DNA from: Bacteroidales bacterium
GTDB taxonomy: Bacteria; Bacteroidota; Bacteroidia; Bacteroidales; P3
Length of the DNA stretch: 35,664 nt
Reading direction: 5' to 3'
Assembly: GCA_024400415.1 (NCBI GenBank)
Contig: JAKSMS010000018.1
Coordinates: 1-35,664, forward strand
The position numbers were made by a program, and so were the translations under genes. The notes under the pieces were generated by a model, which ran no database searches, had not been told where the DNA came from, and saw only the letters and a list, made by a program, of their open reading frames with translations. Below are positions 1-9,000 of this stretch, piece by piece. Each line of letters begins with the position of its first letter. The first letter of the stretch is position 1.

Positions 1-61
1 CTCGAACTCGCGACCCCATGCGTGACAGGCATGTATTCTAACCAAGCTGAACTACCAGACC
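1..61 (-). tRNA. tRNA-Asp (GTC), 3' end cut by window edge
   Basis: Read on the minus strand, the RNA begins at 61 with the acceptor strand GGTCTGG, then a D arm (GTTC...GAAT), an anticodon arm CATGC-CTGTCAC-GCATG with anticodon GTC, a variable loop and the start of the T arm (GCGAG-TTCGAG). The window ends inside the T loop, so about 15 bases of the T arm and 3' acceptor strand are missing. The anticodon makes it an aspartate acceptor. A perfect Bacteroidota promoter lies just upstream at 111-140. Confidence 0.95.
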
Positions 62-110
62 GTTTGCTTCATCAGTGTTAAAGAACTCTTTTCTTCCTTT
101 AAAGCGATTG

Positions 111-140
111 CAAAGATACATCATTTTTTGATTCCGGCAA
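111..140 (-). promoter_or_regulatory. Bacteroidota sigma-A type promoter for tRNA-Asp
   Basis: On the minus strand TATCTTTG (118 to 111) matches the Bacteroidota -7 box TAnnTTTG. A TTG box (140-138, preceded by T) lies exactly 19 bases upstream, the classical -33/-7 spacing. The start of transcription should fall near 104, about 40 bases before the mature tRNA end at 61. Confidence 0.85.
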
Positions 141-141
141 A

Positions 142-434
142 ACTTTTTTTCGTTTTTGTGCTACTTTTTTTATTACTTCGCTGATTATCAATGTGTGATG
201 TGTGAAAGTTTTTTTGTCTTCGGGTGGGTTTGAATCCTGCATTCTGCCTGTTTCGGGTGCCATTTTTGGCTTTTTGGGGCTCTAAAAGCGGCGCTTCTTC
301 ATGGTGGTTGGCTTTATTGTTTGATTTTCTGCGCATTACGATGTTTTTATGTCTGTCGCCCTTATGCTTTCCCTTCGTGTCGACCGGGTCCGGGTGGGGT
401 CCTTATTGGTGTCATAGATGGTTTTTAGGTGGTT
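142..434. other. Intergenic stretch without a recognised gene
   Basis: Between the tRNA promoter and the palindrome at 435 I see no convincing gene. A plus-strand open frame starting at 224 runs on into the palindrome. It has no recognisable domain, and its end is simply a translation of the repeat, so I do not call it. The stretch is T-rich at 142-220. Confidence 0.6.
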
Positions 435-533
435 CATTTGTGCTATATTTGTGCTATATATGTGCTATATATGTCCTATTCTATAGAGATAGCAGATATA
501 TAGCACATATATAGCACATATATAGCACATATG
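435..533. repeat. 99-bp palindrome of 11-bp phased units, copy 1
   Basis: The left arm is a run of 11-base units: GTGCTATATTT at 440, GTGCTATATAT at 451 and 462, then a diverged GTCCTATTCTA at 473. The right arm carries the reverse complement of the same units (ATATAGCACAT type) out to 533. The two arms pair over about 50 bases around a CTATAG centre at 481-486, with only a few mismatches, so the strand can form a very long hairpin. The right flank continues with GCGCC. A copy differing at only three of 99 bases lies at 35536-35634. The 11-base period is close to one helical turn, which would place repeated half-sites on one DNA face. It resembles a palindromic interspersed element or a multi-site protein-binding array; the function is unknown. 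Confidence 0.9.
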
Positions 534-631
534 CGCCATTTTGGATCCAGTTATGCGCCGGATATGGCTGGATTATAGCGCGATAGGTGTTTGGATTGCT
601 TGGCTTTTATTGTAAGGTTGGATTGTGGGTC
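534..631. other. Short intergenic stretch between the palindrome and the trpS terminator
   Basis: The only structure I see is a direct repeat of ATGCGCC (531-537 and 553-559), which also resembles the GGCGCAT flank of the second palindrome copy. No gene is evident. Confidence 0.5.
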
Positions 632-660
632 AAAAAAAACTCCCGCTTTTGGGCGGGAGT
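632..660 (-). terminator. Rho-independent terminator of trpS
   Basis: On the minus strand ACTCCCGC (660-653) pairs with GCGGGAGT (646-639) around a short A-rich loop and is followed by eight T residues (639-632). It lies about 30 bases after the trpS stop codon. Confidence 0.9.
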
Positions 661-689
661 GTATGGTTGGTTGGGTGTGTGGATGCGGG

Positions 690-1688
690 CTAGTTGCGGT
701 AGCCGATGATGTGGCGCACTTCGTCGATGGTGCGGCGTGCGCTCTCGTGGGCTTTTTCTTTGCCCATGTCCATGATGCGGTTGAGGCGTGCCTCGTCGGA
801 TCCGAGCTCTTTGATGCGCTCGCGGAATGGGGCTACGAAGTTCTCCATGTCTTCGGCCAGCTGCTTCTTCATGTCGCCGTAGCGTATCTCGCACTTGTTG
901 TAGAGGTCGTCGAAGTAGGCCACGGTGTCGGGGGTGGAGACTACTTTCATGAGCTGGAAGAGGTTTTTGATTTCTTCGGGCTTTTCTTGGTTGGGCTGGG
1001 TGGGGCCTGAGTCGGTCTTGGCGCGCATGATCTTCTTCTTGAGCACGGCGGGCTCGTCTACGAAGAAGATGGCGTTGCCTTCGCCTTCTGACTTGCCCAT
1101 CTTGCCGCTGCCGTTGAGGCCGGGTATCTTGACTAGCTCGCCTCCGAAGTTGTAGGCTTGTGGCAGTGGGAAGGCTTCGCACTTGTACATGTTGTTGAAT
1201 CGCTGTGCGAAGGTGCGGGTCATTTCGAGGTGCTGCTCTTGGTCTTTGCCTACGGGCACTTTGGCGGCTTTGTGGATGAGGATGTCGGCGGCCATGAGGG
1301 TGGGGTAGGTGAGGAGGCCTGCGTTGACGTTGTTGGGCTGCTGGCGCACTTTGTCCTTGAAGGAGGTGACGCGCTCGAGCTCGCCGAGGTAGGCGTTCAT
1401 ATTGAGGAAGAGGTAGAGCTCGATGGTTTCGGGCAGGTCGCTCTGAAGGTAGATGGTGGCTTTTTCGGGGTCGAGGCCGGCGGCCAGGTATTCTACGAGT
1501 ATCTGGCGTGCGTTGGCGTAGAGGTGCTCGGGGGTGGGGTGGGTGGTGAGCGAGTGGTAGTCGGCTATGAAGAAGTAGCAGTCATGCTCGTCTTGCATCT
1601 TCACGAAGTTGCGCAGGGCTCCGAAGTAGTTGCCTAGGTGTATGTTGCCTGTGGGGCGTATGCCGCTGCACACGATTTCTTTTTTCAT
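690..1688 (-). CDS. trpS: Tryptophan--tRNA ligase
   Basis: Cytoplasmic class I aminoacyl-tRNA synthetase that charges tRNA-Trp with tryptophan using ATP. The 332-residue protein has the usual bacterial TrpRS length. The HIGH-type signature is NIHLGN at residues 15-20, directly after the TrpRS-typical SGIRPTG. The second ATP-binding loop is KMGKS at 196-200, a KMSKS variant. VPVGKDQ at 145-150 is the usual motif preceding the tRNA-binding helix region. The ATG start is the only sensible one because the catalytic fold begins within four residues of it. A strong terminator follows at 632-660. A small hypothetical gene lies upstream on the same strand, separated by a hairpin, so trpS may be transcribed alone or with it. 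Confidence 0.97.
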   Translation of the reverse strand: MKKEIVCSGIRPTGNIHLGNYFGALRNFVKMQDEHDCYFFIADYHSLTTHPTPEHLYANARQILVEYLAAGLDPEKATIYLQSDLPETIELYLFLNMNAYLGELERVTSFKDKVRQQPNNVNAGLLTYPTLMAADILIHKAAKVPVGKDQEQHLEMTRTFAQRFNNMYKCEAFPLPQAYNFGGELVKIPGLNGSGKMGKSEGEGNAIFFVDEPAVLKKKIMRAKTDSGPTQPNQEKPEEIKNLFQLMKVVSTPDTVAYFDDLYNKCEIRYGDMKKQLAEDMENFVAPFRERIKELGSDEARLNRIMDMGKEKAHESARRTIDEVRHIIGYRN

Positions 1689-1748
1689 GGGTCTTTGGGG
1701 AGTGTTGGTGATTGGGTTGTTGGATGGGGTGCGGAATAAAACGGAACT

Positions 1749-1773
1749 CGGAGATGGGCTGTTCCCGTCTCCG
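1749..1773 (-). terminator. Hairpin between the small gene and trpS, possible weak terminator
   Basis: CGGAGATGGG (1749-1758) and CCCGTCTCCG (1764-1773) form a ten-pair stem including one wobble, with a five-base loop. On the minus strand it lies just after the stop at 1795 and is followed within ten bases by a short T run. The weak T tract makes termination uncertain; it could instead be a leader structure of trpS. Confidence 0.4.
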
Positions 1774-1794
1774 AATCCCGAATGTGCACCTTTT

Positions 1795-1971
1795 TTAATT
1801 GAGGTAGAGTTTGAATTTCACATCCTTGACGTTGATGTTCTGACAGCAGCGCGCGAAGTTGAGGATGTTCTGCAGCGTACGCTTCGACGGCTGTTTGTGT
1901 GTGCTTACAGCATTTTCAGATGTGGTTGCGGCCGTTTTTGGGCTGGGCAAAAAATCATAGTCTTTCATCAT
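1795..1971 (-). CDS. Small hypothetical protein (58 residues)
   Basis: I do not recognise a named family. The frame stays open from 2064, but the start at 1971 (Met-Met-Lys-Asp-Tyr-Asp) gives the more protein-like product of 58 residues; starting at 2064 would add 31 basic residues. The C-terminal half (LQNILNFARCCQ, then KFKLYLN) looks like an amphipathic helix followed by a strand. It recalls short Bacteroidales proteins that end in an N-F-A-R/K helix and a terminal Leu-Asn; this is memory, not a search. No clear promoter or ribosome site is visible. It may equally be a chance frame. Confidence 0.4.
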   Translation of the reverse strand: MMKDYDFLPSPKTAATTSENAVSTHKQPSKRTLQNILNFARCCQNINVKDVKFKLYLN

Positions 1972-2201
1972 ACGCAGACCTATTAGTTTGACAATATATT
2001 TTTTTCTGACATTAGAGTAACTCGCTTTGCGTACAATTATTGCTCGATGCTTAAATTTTAACATTTTGCTGCTGGGTGAACGCCTTATTTTTGGGGTGTG
2101 GTAGAATTTTTTTTTCGATGCGCTGCAACAAAATGCCCTCTTTGTGTGTCTTTATACAGATTAACGCTTTTGATTTTGTAAACTTATATTTAAATATCAT
2201 T

Positions 2202-2765
2202 ATGAAAAAGAACGCTTTCAGACTTTTTGCCCTTCTGGCTATGGCCATGGGCCTGACTTTCGCTTCTTGCGAGAAGGAGAACTCTTCTGACAACAACAAT
2301 CCTGGCACTACTGGCGGTGGCGGCAACACTACCATCGTGTACAACAACCTCAGCACTCCTGTGGTATACAGCAGCGGCGAGAATGCCTTTATTCCTGGCG
2401 AGGCTGTGGGTGCCTTCAACTACTCTATCGAGGATGGCTGGGCTGTGCTCATCTCTATCTATGAGCAGGGCGCCGGCGTGGTGAGCGCTGCTGGCGGCGA
2501 CTACGACCAGGTGTCGCTCCTTCAGGAGAATACTGAGATCGGACCTAGCAGCCGATTCACCGAGAACAACAGTGCCGAGCTTTATTCTGAGTATTATACT
2601 GCCTGGAACGGCAAGACTGGCTATATCGGCTACCGCTTCAAGAAGAACGGCGAGACCCACTATGGCTGGGTGAAGGCTAAGGTGCAGGGCTACAGCGTGA
2701 CTATCTATGGCTACGCCTACGAGGGCACTGCCGGCAAGGCTATCAAGGCTGGCGCTACTAAATAG
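2202..2765 (+). CDS. Small secreted lipoprotein of unknown function
   Basis: A 187-residue protein with a signal peptide and a lipobox (LTFASC) that places the lipid-bearing cysteine at residue 23. It is followed by charged residues (EKEN), as is common for lipoproteins exported to the outer membrane in Bacteroidota. Residues 24-45 are a flexible Asn/Gly-rich linker. The rest looks all-beta; its end (GYIGYRFKKNGETHYGWVK, about 137-155) resembles a short C-terminal beta motif seen in many secreted proteins in which a GYIGxRF strand is followed by YGW. I chose ATG 2202 because it starts the signal peptide; the frame is open from 2076 but that extension would bury it. A terminator follows at 2790. 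Its partner or substrate is not visible. Confidence 0.85.
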   Translation: MKKNAFRLFALLAMAMGLTFASCEKENSSDNNNPGTTGGGGNTTIVYNNLSTPVVYSSGENAFIPGEAVGAFNYSIEDGWAVLISIYEQGAGVVSAAGGDYDQVSLLQENTEIGPSSRFTENNSAELYSEYYTAWNGKTGYIGYRFKKNGETHYGWVKAKVQGYSVTIYGYAYEGTAGKAIKAGATK

Positions 2766-2789
2766 CATCGGCTGTCTATATTGCAACAT

Positions 2790-2829
2790 GAAAGGCTGGT
2801 TTTTTAGGACTGGCCTTTCTTATTTTTTT
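2790..2829 (+). terminator. Rho-independent terminator after the lipoprotein gene
   Basis: GAAAGGCTGGT (2790-2800) pairs along eleven positions, two of them G-T wobbles, with ACTGGCCTTTC (2809-2819) and is followed by a T-rich tract to 2829. Confidence 0.85.
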
Positions 2830-2839
2830 TCAATTATTA

Positions 2840-2869
2840 TTGCAAATTTACAAAAATAATGTATATTTG
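2840..2869 (+). promoter_or_regulatory. Promoter of the giant T9SS surface protein
   Basis: TATATTTG at 2862-2869 matches TAnnTTTG, and TTG at 2840-2842 lies exactly 19 bases before it. Transcription would start near 2876, leaving a leader of about 180 bases before the ATG at 3055. The leader holds a small possible hairpin (CTCTG 2949-2953 with CAGAG 2964-2968) and otherwise nothing I recognise. Confidence 0.75.
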
Positions 2870-3054
2870 TATTGCCCTAAATTTTGGCGAGAGTTCTTTC
2901 TGTGGCGGTCATCTTATTTATTAACAACTATTTGACAACAACTCACTACTCTGCATCACTACTCAGAGAAAAACGAAAACAGGTGTGCCTTCCACGAGTA
3001 AATATGCTATTGAATCATTAATTAACTTATTGTATAACCAACCTGTAAAAACAA

Positions 3055-6000
3055 ATGAAGAAACATTTACTTTCTTTGTTGGCATTGGTGGCCCTTGCGC
3101 TTCCTATGCAGGTATTCGCTCAAGCCCACATAGTGGCCGACGGCACTAATTCGAACGAGTATGTGCCCGTGTATGGCTACTATCTTGACGATGCCCAACA
3201 CAATCAGATCGTGTACCACGACTCGTTGCTCACCGACCTCCGCGGCGAGAGCATCGCGAAGCTGGTATACTATCTCAGCCAACTTCCTGGCTCGAGCTGG
3301 ACTAACACCGTAACGGTGAGAATGATGGTCGTGCAGGAGGAGGCAGTGATTAACCTTCTTCCCTCCGACAGCGCCCAGCTGGTGTACACCGGCGGCCTGG
3401 CTATTGAGGACGACAATCTGGTGTTCGACTTAGACCAGCCATTCACTTATCCCGCTACTGGCGGCAATCTGCTGGTTGATATCCAGACTAATGCTGCCAG
3501 CTATTCGCGCGCCTATTTCTATGGCGTGAATGTGCCTAACGTTGTAAGCATGTGCACCTACAGCTGGGAGACTTATCCACAGAGCTTCCTGCCTAAGACC
3601 AACTTCTATGTGTCTTCGGGCTGCGAGCGTCCTGGCCGTGTGGCTACCTTGACCGACTCTAACAGTGCTACCCTCTCATGGGTTGGCAACGGTGCTCCTA
3701 CCTTCCTCATCGTGATGAACGGCCAGGAGTACTACACTACCGACACCTTCTATGTTTTCGATAACCTTGATGCCAACACCTTTTATAGCGGTTCGCTCTA
3801 TGGCCTCTGTCCTGGCGGCGACAGCACCGAGGTGAGACCTTTCTCATTCCGCACCCAGTGCGGCACCACCGTGCTGCCTCTGCGCGAGAACTTCGAGGGC
3901 TATGGCACCAACCTCCCTTCCTGCTGGAATGTGGTTGAGGCTGGAAGCTATACCAACTATCCTTATGTTTCTGAATCAGCATCCAACAGCCATAGCGGCA
4001 ACCATGCTCTCTACTGCTATGGATACTATACCTATCAGTATTTCACCACTCCGCTTATCCTCCAGCCTGTCAATACCCTTGAGGCTAAGTTCTGGGGCAA
4101 GATAGGCTCTAACTACTATTACAATGAGCCTGTAGTGGTGGGATATGTTTCTACCGTTGACTCTATGGAGAATTTTGTGGCTGTGGACACCGTGGTTATC
4201 GCCAACGACAGCTGGCAGGAGTTCACCATCTCTTTCGCCGACCAGAGCTATGCCGGCCAGGGCCACATTTCCTTCCGCGCTGGCAGCGGTTCTTATGCTG
4301 GCTTCTATATCGACGATATCGAGGTTCGCCAGATCAACGACTGCGCCGACCCAACCCATTTCGTTCAGACGGGTACCGCTACGGGTTCTGTCTCTCTGGC
4401 ATGGCAGGACAGCATAGCCTCTTCGTGGGATGTTGTTGCAGTGCCTTCGGGCAGCGATCCTGACAATGCCGACCTCGTTGAGAGCACCTCTCAGACCAGC
4501 ATCACCCTGACTGGCCTTGAGGATACCGTCCTCTACGACTTCTATGTACGCGCCAACTGCGGCAGCGGCGACAGCTACTGGGTAGGCCCTATCATCAACT
4601 ATCCTAACCTGTATATGATGGCTCCAAACAGCCACGACACTGTCAGCATGTGCGGCGGCGTGATTACCGACGACGGCGGCATCACTGGCACCTATGCCAT
4701 GAACCAGAACACCACCCTGGTGATTCGTCCTACTAGCGACGACCAGGCTGTAGTGATCAACGGCAGTGTTTCTGTCTACTCTGACTCTTACACCGAGACT
4801 TCTCTGAAGATCTATGATGGCGAAGGCACCACTGGCCGACTGATTGCCAATATCACTACCAGCAATCCCAATGTGTCAGCCGCTTCAACCACCGGCGCCA
4901 TCACCCTCAAGTTCCAGACCCCCGACTACTATACCGAGGCTGGTTTTGCATTCACCGTCAGCTGCCAGGAACTGAGCAGCTGTCCAGATCCATACGATGT
5001 AGAGGTTAGCAGCATTGCTGGCGCTTCTGCCCTCGTAAGCTGGGGCTATGGCAACAACAATCCTAACTCGTTCGCTATCACCGTTACCGACACCGCAACC
5101 AACACCGTGCTCAACTTCTCTGCTGCCGACACCGTCCGCTCATTCCTCATGACCGGTCTGGAGCAGGCCACCGTTTACCACGTGACCGTTGAGGCCGACT
5201 GCGGCGAGTCTAGCAACCCAGTAGGCACCTACTTCACCACCACCTGCCTCGCAGGCGGCAATATCGCAGTTGATGAGACTACTTTAATGCTCAACTCTCA
5301 CCCCATCAATCCTTACTACAAATATTCCACCTGCCAGGTGCTCTACACCGCCGACGAACTCTTCGGCATCGTTGACACCATCTATGGCGTAAGCCTCTAT
5401 GCCGACAATCTGAATATCGGCCTGCACGGCCCTCGCAACGTTAATGTCTATATCGACACCACCAGCGCTACCTCTCTTGCTACTGCAGCAGACTTCGTAG
5501 TGATGAATAGTTCCGCCCTGAGATATTCAGGCCAGCTCAACATCGTTGCCGGCGTGAACACCTTCATGTTCGACACCGCCTTCGTGCTGCCAAACCACAA
5601 CACCAACCTCGTAGTTACCTTCGACGACAACACCGGCTCCTGGAGCGAGGAGGCTTTCTGGGCAGGCAATGGCGGCCACTCCAACCGAGTGCTCTACATT
5701 GCCAACGATAACCAGAATGTAGATCCTACCGTTTCTGGCAATGGCACCGCGTGGACCGACAACCGTCCTGTGATCACCTTCATCACCCCATGTGCCGATG
5801 CATCTTGCGTGGCTCCTGGCTTGGTTGTTTCTAGCGTTCAGCCTACCTCCATCACCCTCTCTTGGGCTCCTGGCTCAACCGAGAACGCATGGTCTGTAGA
5901 GTACCGCGCTATGGGCGATACCGCTTGGATTATGGCAGCTGCTACTACCAGCAACACCTCTCATACCATCACCGGCCTCCAGCCAGCTACTCAGTATCAG

Positions 6001-9000
6001 TTCCGCGTAGGAAGCCTCTGCTCTAGCGAGGATATCCCTTATTCTGTAGTGTCCAGCTTTACTGGCTGCAGCGTTATCACCAGCTTCCCATTCACTGAGA
6101 ACTTCACCAACTTCATTGCTTCTGGTGCTCAGGATGCTCTCCAGCCATGCTGGAATCGCGGCTATACCATGCCTTATTACGGCTACGGCTATGCTCCTTA
6201 CATCAACGACTACTACTACCTCAGCGCACCTAATAGCCTCCTTATCGACGGATATTCCGACAGCTGGATTGCTCTGCCTGAGATGGGTGTTTCGCTCGAC
6301 TCTCTCGTAATAAGCTTCGCCATGTATGGCCCATCCAACTATTATGATTATGGTCTTGTGATTGGCGCTATGACCAATCCTGCTGACGAGTCCACCTTCG
6401 TGGGTATCGACACCGTGTTCTATACCGGTTCCAACGCCTCCGACTGGCAGACTGTCGAGGTAGGCCTCGTAGGCGCTCCTAGCAACGCTCGCCATATCGC
6501 ACTCTGGTCATATATGGACGGCGCCTATATCGACAACATCAGTGTGGATATCGCCAACCCATGTCCTCACCCACTCCGCTTCACTGCTACCACTGTTGGT
6601 CCTAACGACATCACCGTGGCTTGGACCGATACCGCTGACGTGAACTCCTACAAAGTGCTCATCGGCACCGGCGACAACCTCGCTACCGTATTCGACAGCA
6701 CTATGGTTACCGTCAACAGCGCTACCTTCACCGGCCTGAACCGCTCTACCGACTACTACTTCTGGATCTACGCTATGTGCAACCCTGGCCAGAGCAACGC
6801 TCTTACCGGCCGCGTTACCACCATGGCTGTCAGCCCACTCTCGCTGCCTATCACCCTCGACTTCGAGGACACCAGCGACTATGTATTCAACTTCATCCAG
6901 CGTAGCGGCACTAATGCTTGGACTATCGGCGACGCCGCTAACGCAGGCCACAGCCTCTATATCTCCAACGACGGCGGTGTAAGCAACGCCTACGAGCACT
7001 CCACAACCGTGGCTCTCGCCTTCACTCCTGTAACCATTCCTTACGACAGCGTATATTCCGTAAGCTACGAATGGCGCGCTAATGGCGAGTCCTACTACGA
7101 CAAGCTCCGCGCAGCCCTCGTTCCTGCCGCTTACGACCTCACCACTGCTTCTACCTACTATGGCGACTACGGCAACTACAGCGACGGCAGTGTTCTGCCT
7201 AGTGACTGGATTGCCCTCGACAACGGCTACATGAGCCTCCAGAACAACTGGCAGAACTTCAACGGCGAGATCACCCTTACCGCTGGCACCTACAACTTCG
7301 TATTCGTATGGACCAACGACGGCAGCGGCGGCAGCAACCCACCAGCAGCTATCGATAACATCGACTTCCGTCTGCTCACCTGCCCTGCTCCAACCAACGT
7401 TGCTCCAACCAACGTTACTGCATCGGTTATCGACCTTGCTTGGAACGCAGGTTCAGCCTCTAGCTGGATAGTAGAGTACGGCCAGGCTGGCTTCACTCGC
7501 GGCACCGGTACCATCTCCACCGTTAACACTCCAAGCTTCAGCGCTACCGGCCTTACCAGCAATACCGGCTACACCTTCTACATAGCACCTATCTGCAGCA
7601 GCACCGATACCGGCGCAGCATCAGCTGTCACCATCTCCACCGGATGCTTCGATGGCGCTATCGACGAGTTCCCATGGGTAGAAGACTTTGAGTCTGGCAT
7701 CAGCTGCTGGAGTCAGGAATATGTTGACGGTTCCTACGACTGGGCCATCAGCGACGGCGACAACAGCACCAACTATGCATACTCAGGCGAGAACATCGCA
7801 CTCTTTGCTTCTCACAGCGATGATGCTACCATGCTCATCACCCCAATGCTCAACCTCGGCAACGCTTCTGGCGAGGTGCTGATGACCTTCTACCACGTGC
7901 AGAAGCTATGGACTCCTGACCAGGATACCCTCGGTATCTACTACCGCACCAGCATGGCCGACGAGTGGCACTATGTGACCTCTTGGAGCGACAACATCTC
8001 AACCTGGCAGCTCGACAGCGTAATGCTGCCTAACCCAAGCGCTACCTACCAGATTGGATTCCTCGGCTACGGCACCTTTGGTTATGGCGTCGGCCTCGAC
8101 AGCATCGTGGTTTACGGACCAGAAGGCTGCGGCGCACCTGCCATCACCTCCTCTAGCGCTACCTTCGAGACCATCACCCTCAACTGGGCTGGATCAGCAT
8201 CAAGCTACGAAGTAGCCATCAAGCCTGCCGCCGACCTCAACTGGCCAGCTGCTACCGCTGTAACTACTACCACCTACACCTTCACCGGACTCTATCCTTC
8301 AACCGAGTATGATGTTCGCGTTCGCACTATCTGCGACGATGGCACCATCTCTCGCTGGGCAGAGCGTACCGGCATCACTACCGACAGCCTCCCATGCTTC
8401 GCTCCTACCAACGTTGTAACCTCTAACGCTACCGTGAACAGCATCACCGTGGCTTGGACCAACGACGCTCAGAGCATCGCTCAGGCTTGGGTAGTAAACG
8501 TATTCAACGCTACCACCAACATCATGGATACCGTTCGCACCAACCCTGCAACTATCAACGGCCTCTATGACAACACCCAGTACTCTGTAGCCGTTCAGGC
8601 TATGTGCGCTGCTAACTTCGGCAGCGACTGGAGCGACACCGTTACCTTCACCACCACCAGCTGCCAGGCAGTTAGCAACGTAAACGTTACCGACATCACC
8701 ACTTCCGGCGCTAAGGTTACCTGGACCGCAGGAGCCAACGAGACCGCATGGGAAGTTTCCTACGGCGAGATGGACTTCGCAGAAGGCCAGGGCGTAACCG
8801 TTGCTGCTACCACCACCACTTATGTGATCACCGGCCTCCAGGCCGACAGCCGCTACGACGTTTATGTTCGTGCTAAGTGCGCTGACGGTATCACCTCTGA
8901 CTGGTCGCCAGTACAGCAGTTCCAGACCCTCGGCAACAGCCAGGGCATCGACGGCGTTGAAGGCAACTACAGCCTCAGCATCTATCCTAACCCAACCGCT

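Noticed and set aside
224..514. Plus-strand open frame of 96 codons across the first palindrome
   Set aside because: Its C-terminal third is only a translation of the 11-base units, the rest has no protein-like pattern, and there is no promoter or ribosome site.
435..533. Possible CRISPR array
   Set aside because: The units are 11 bases long, contiguous, and arranged as an inverted repeat without spacers; no cas gene is nearby.
435..533. Possible transcription terminator
   Set aside because: The hairpin is far longer than needed, its loop is tiny, no T tract follows on either strand, and a proper terminator for trpS already lies at 632-660.
607..1182. 191-codon frame overlapping trpS
   Set aside because: Arg- and His-rich translation with no domain; a shadow frame of the high-GC trpS codons, same strand.
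2076..2201. Upstream extension of the 187-residue lipoprotein
   Set aside because: It would place 42 residues ahead of a perfect signal peptide and lipobox.
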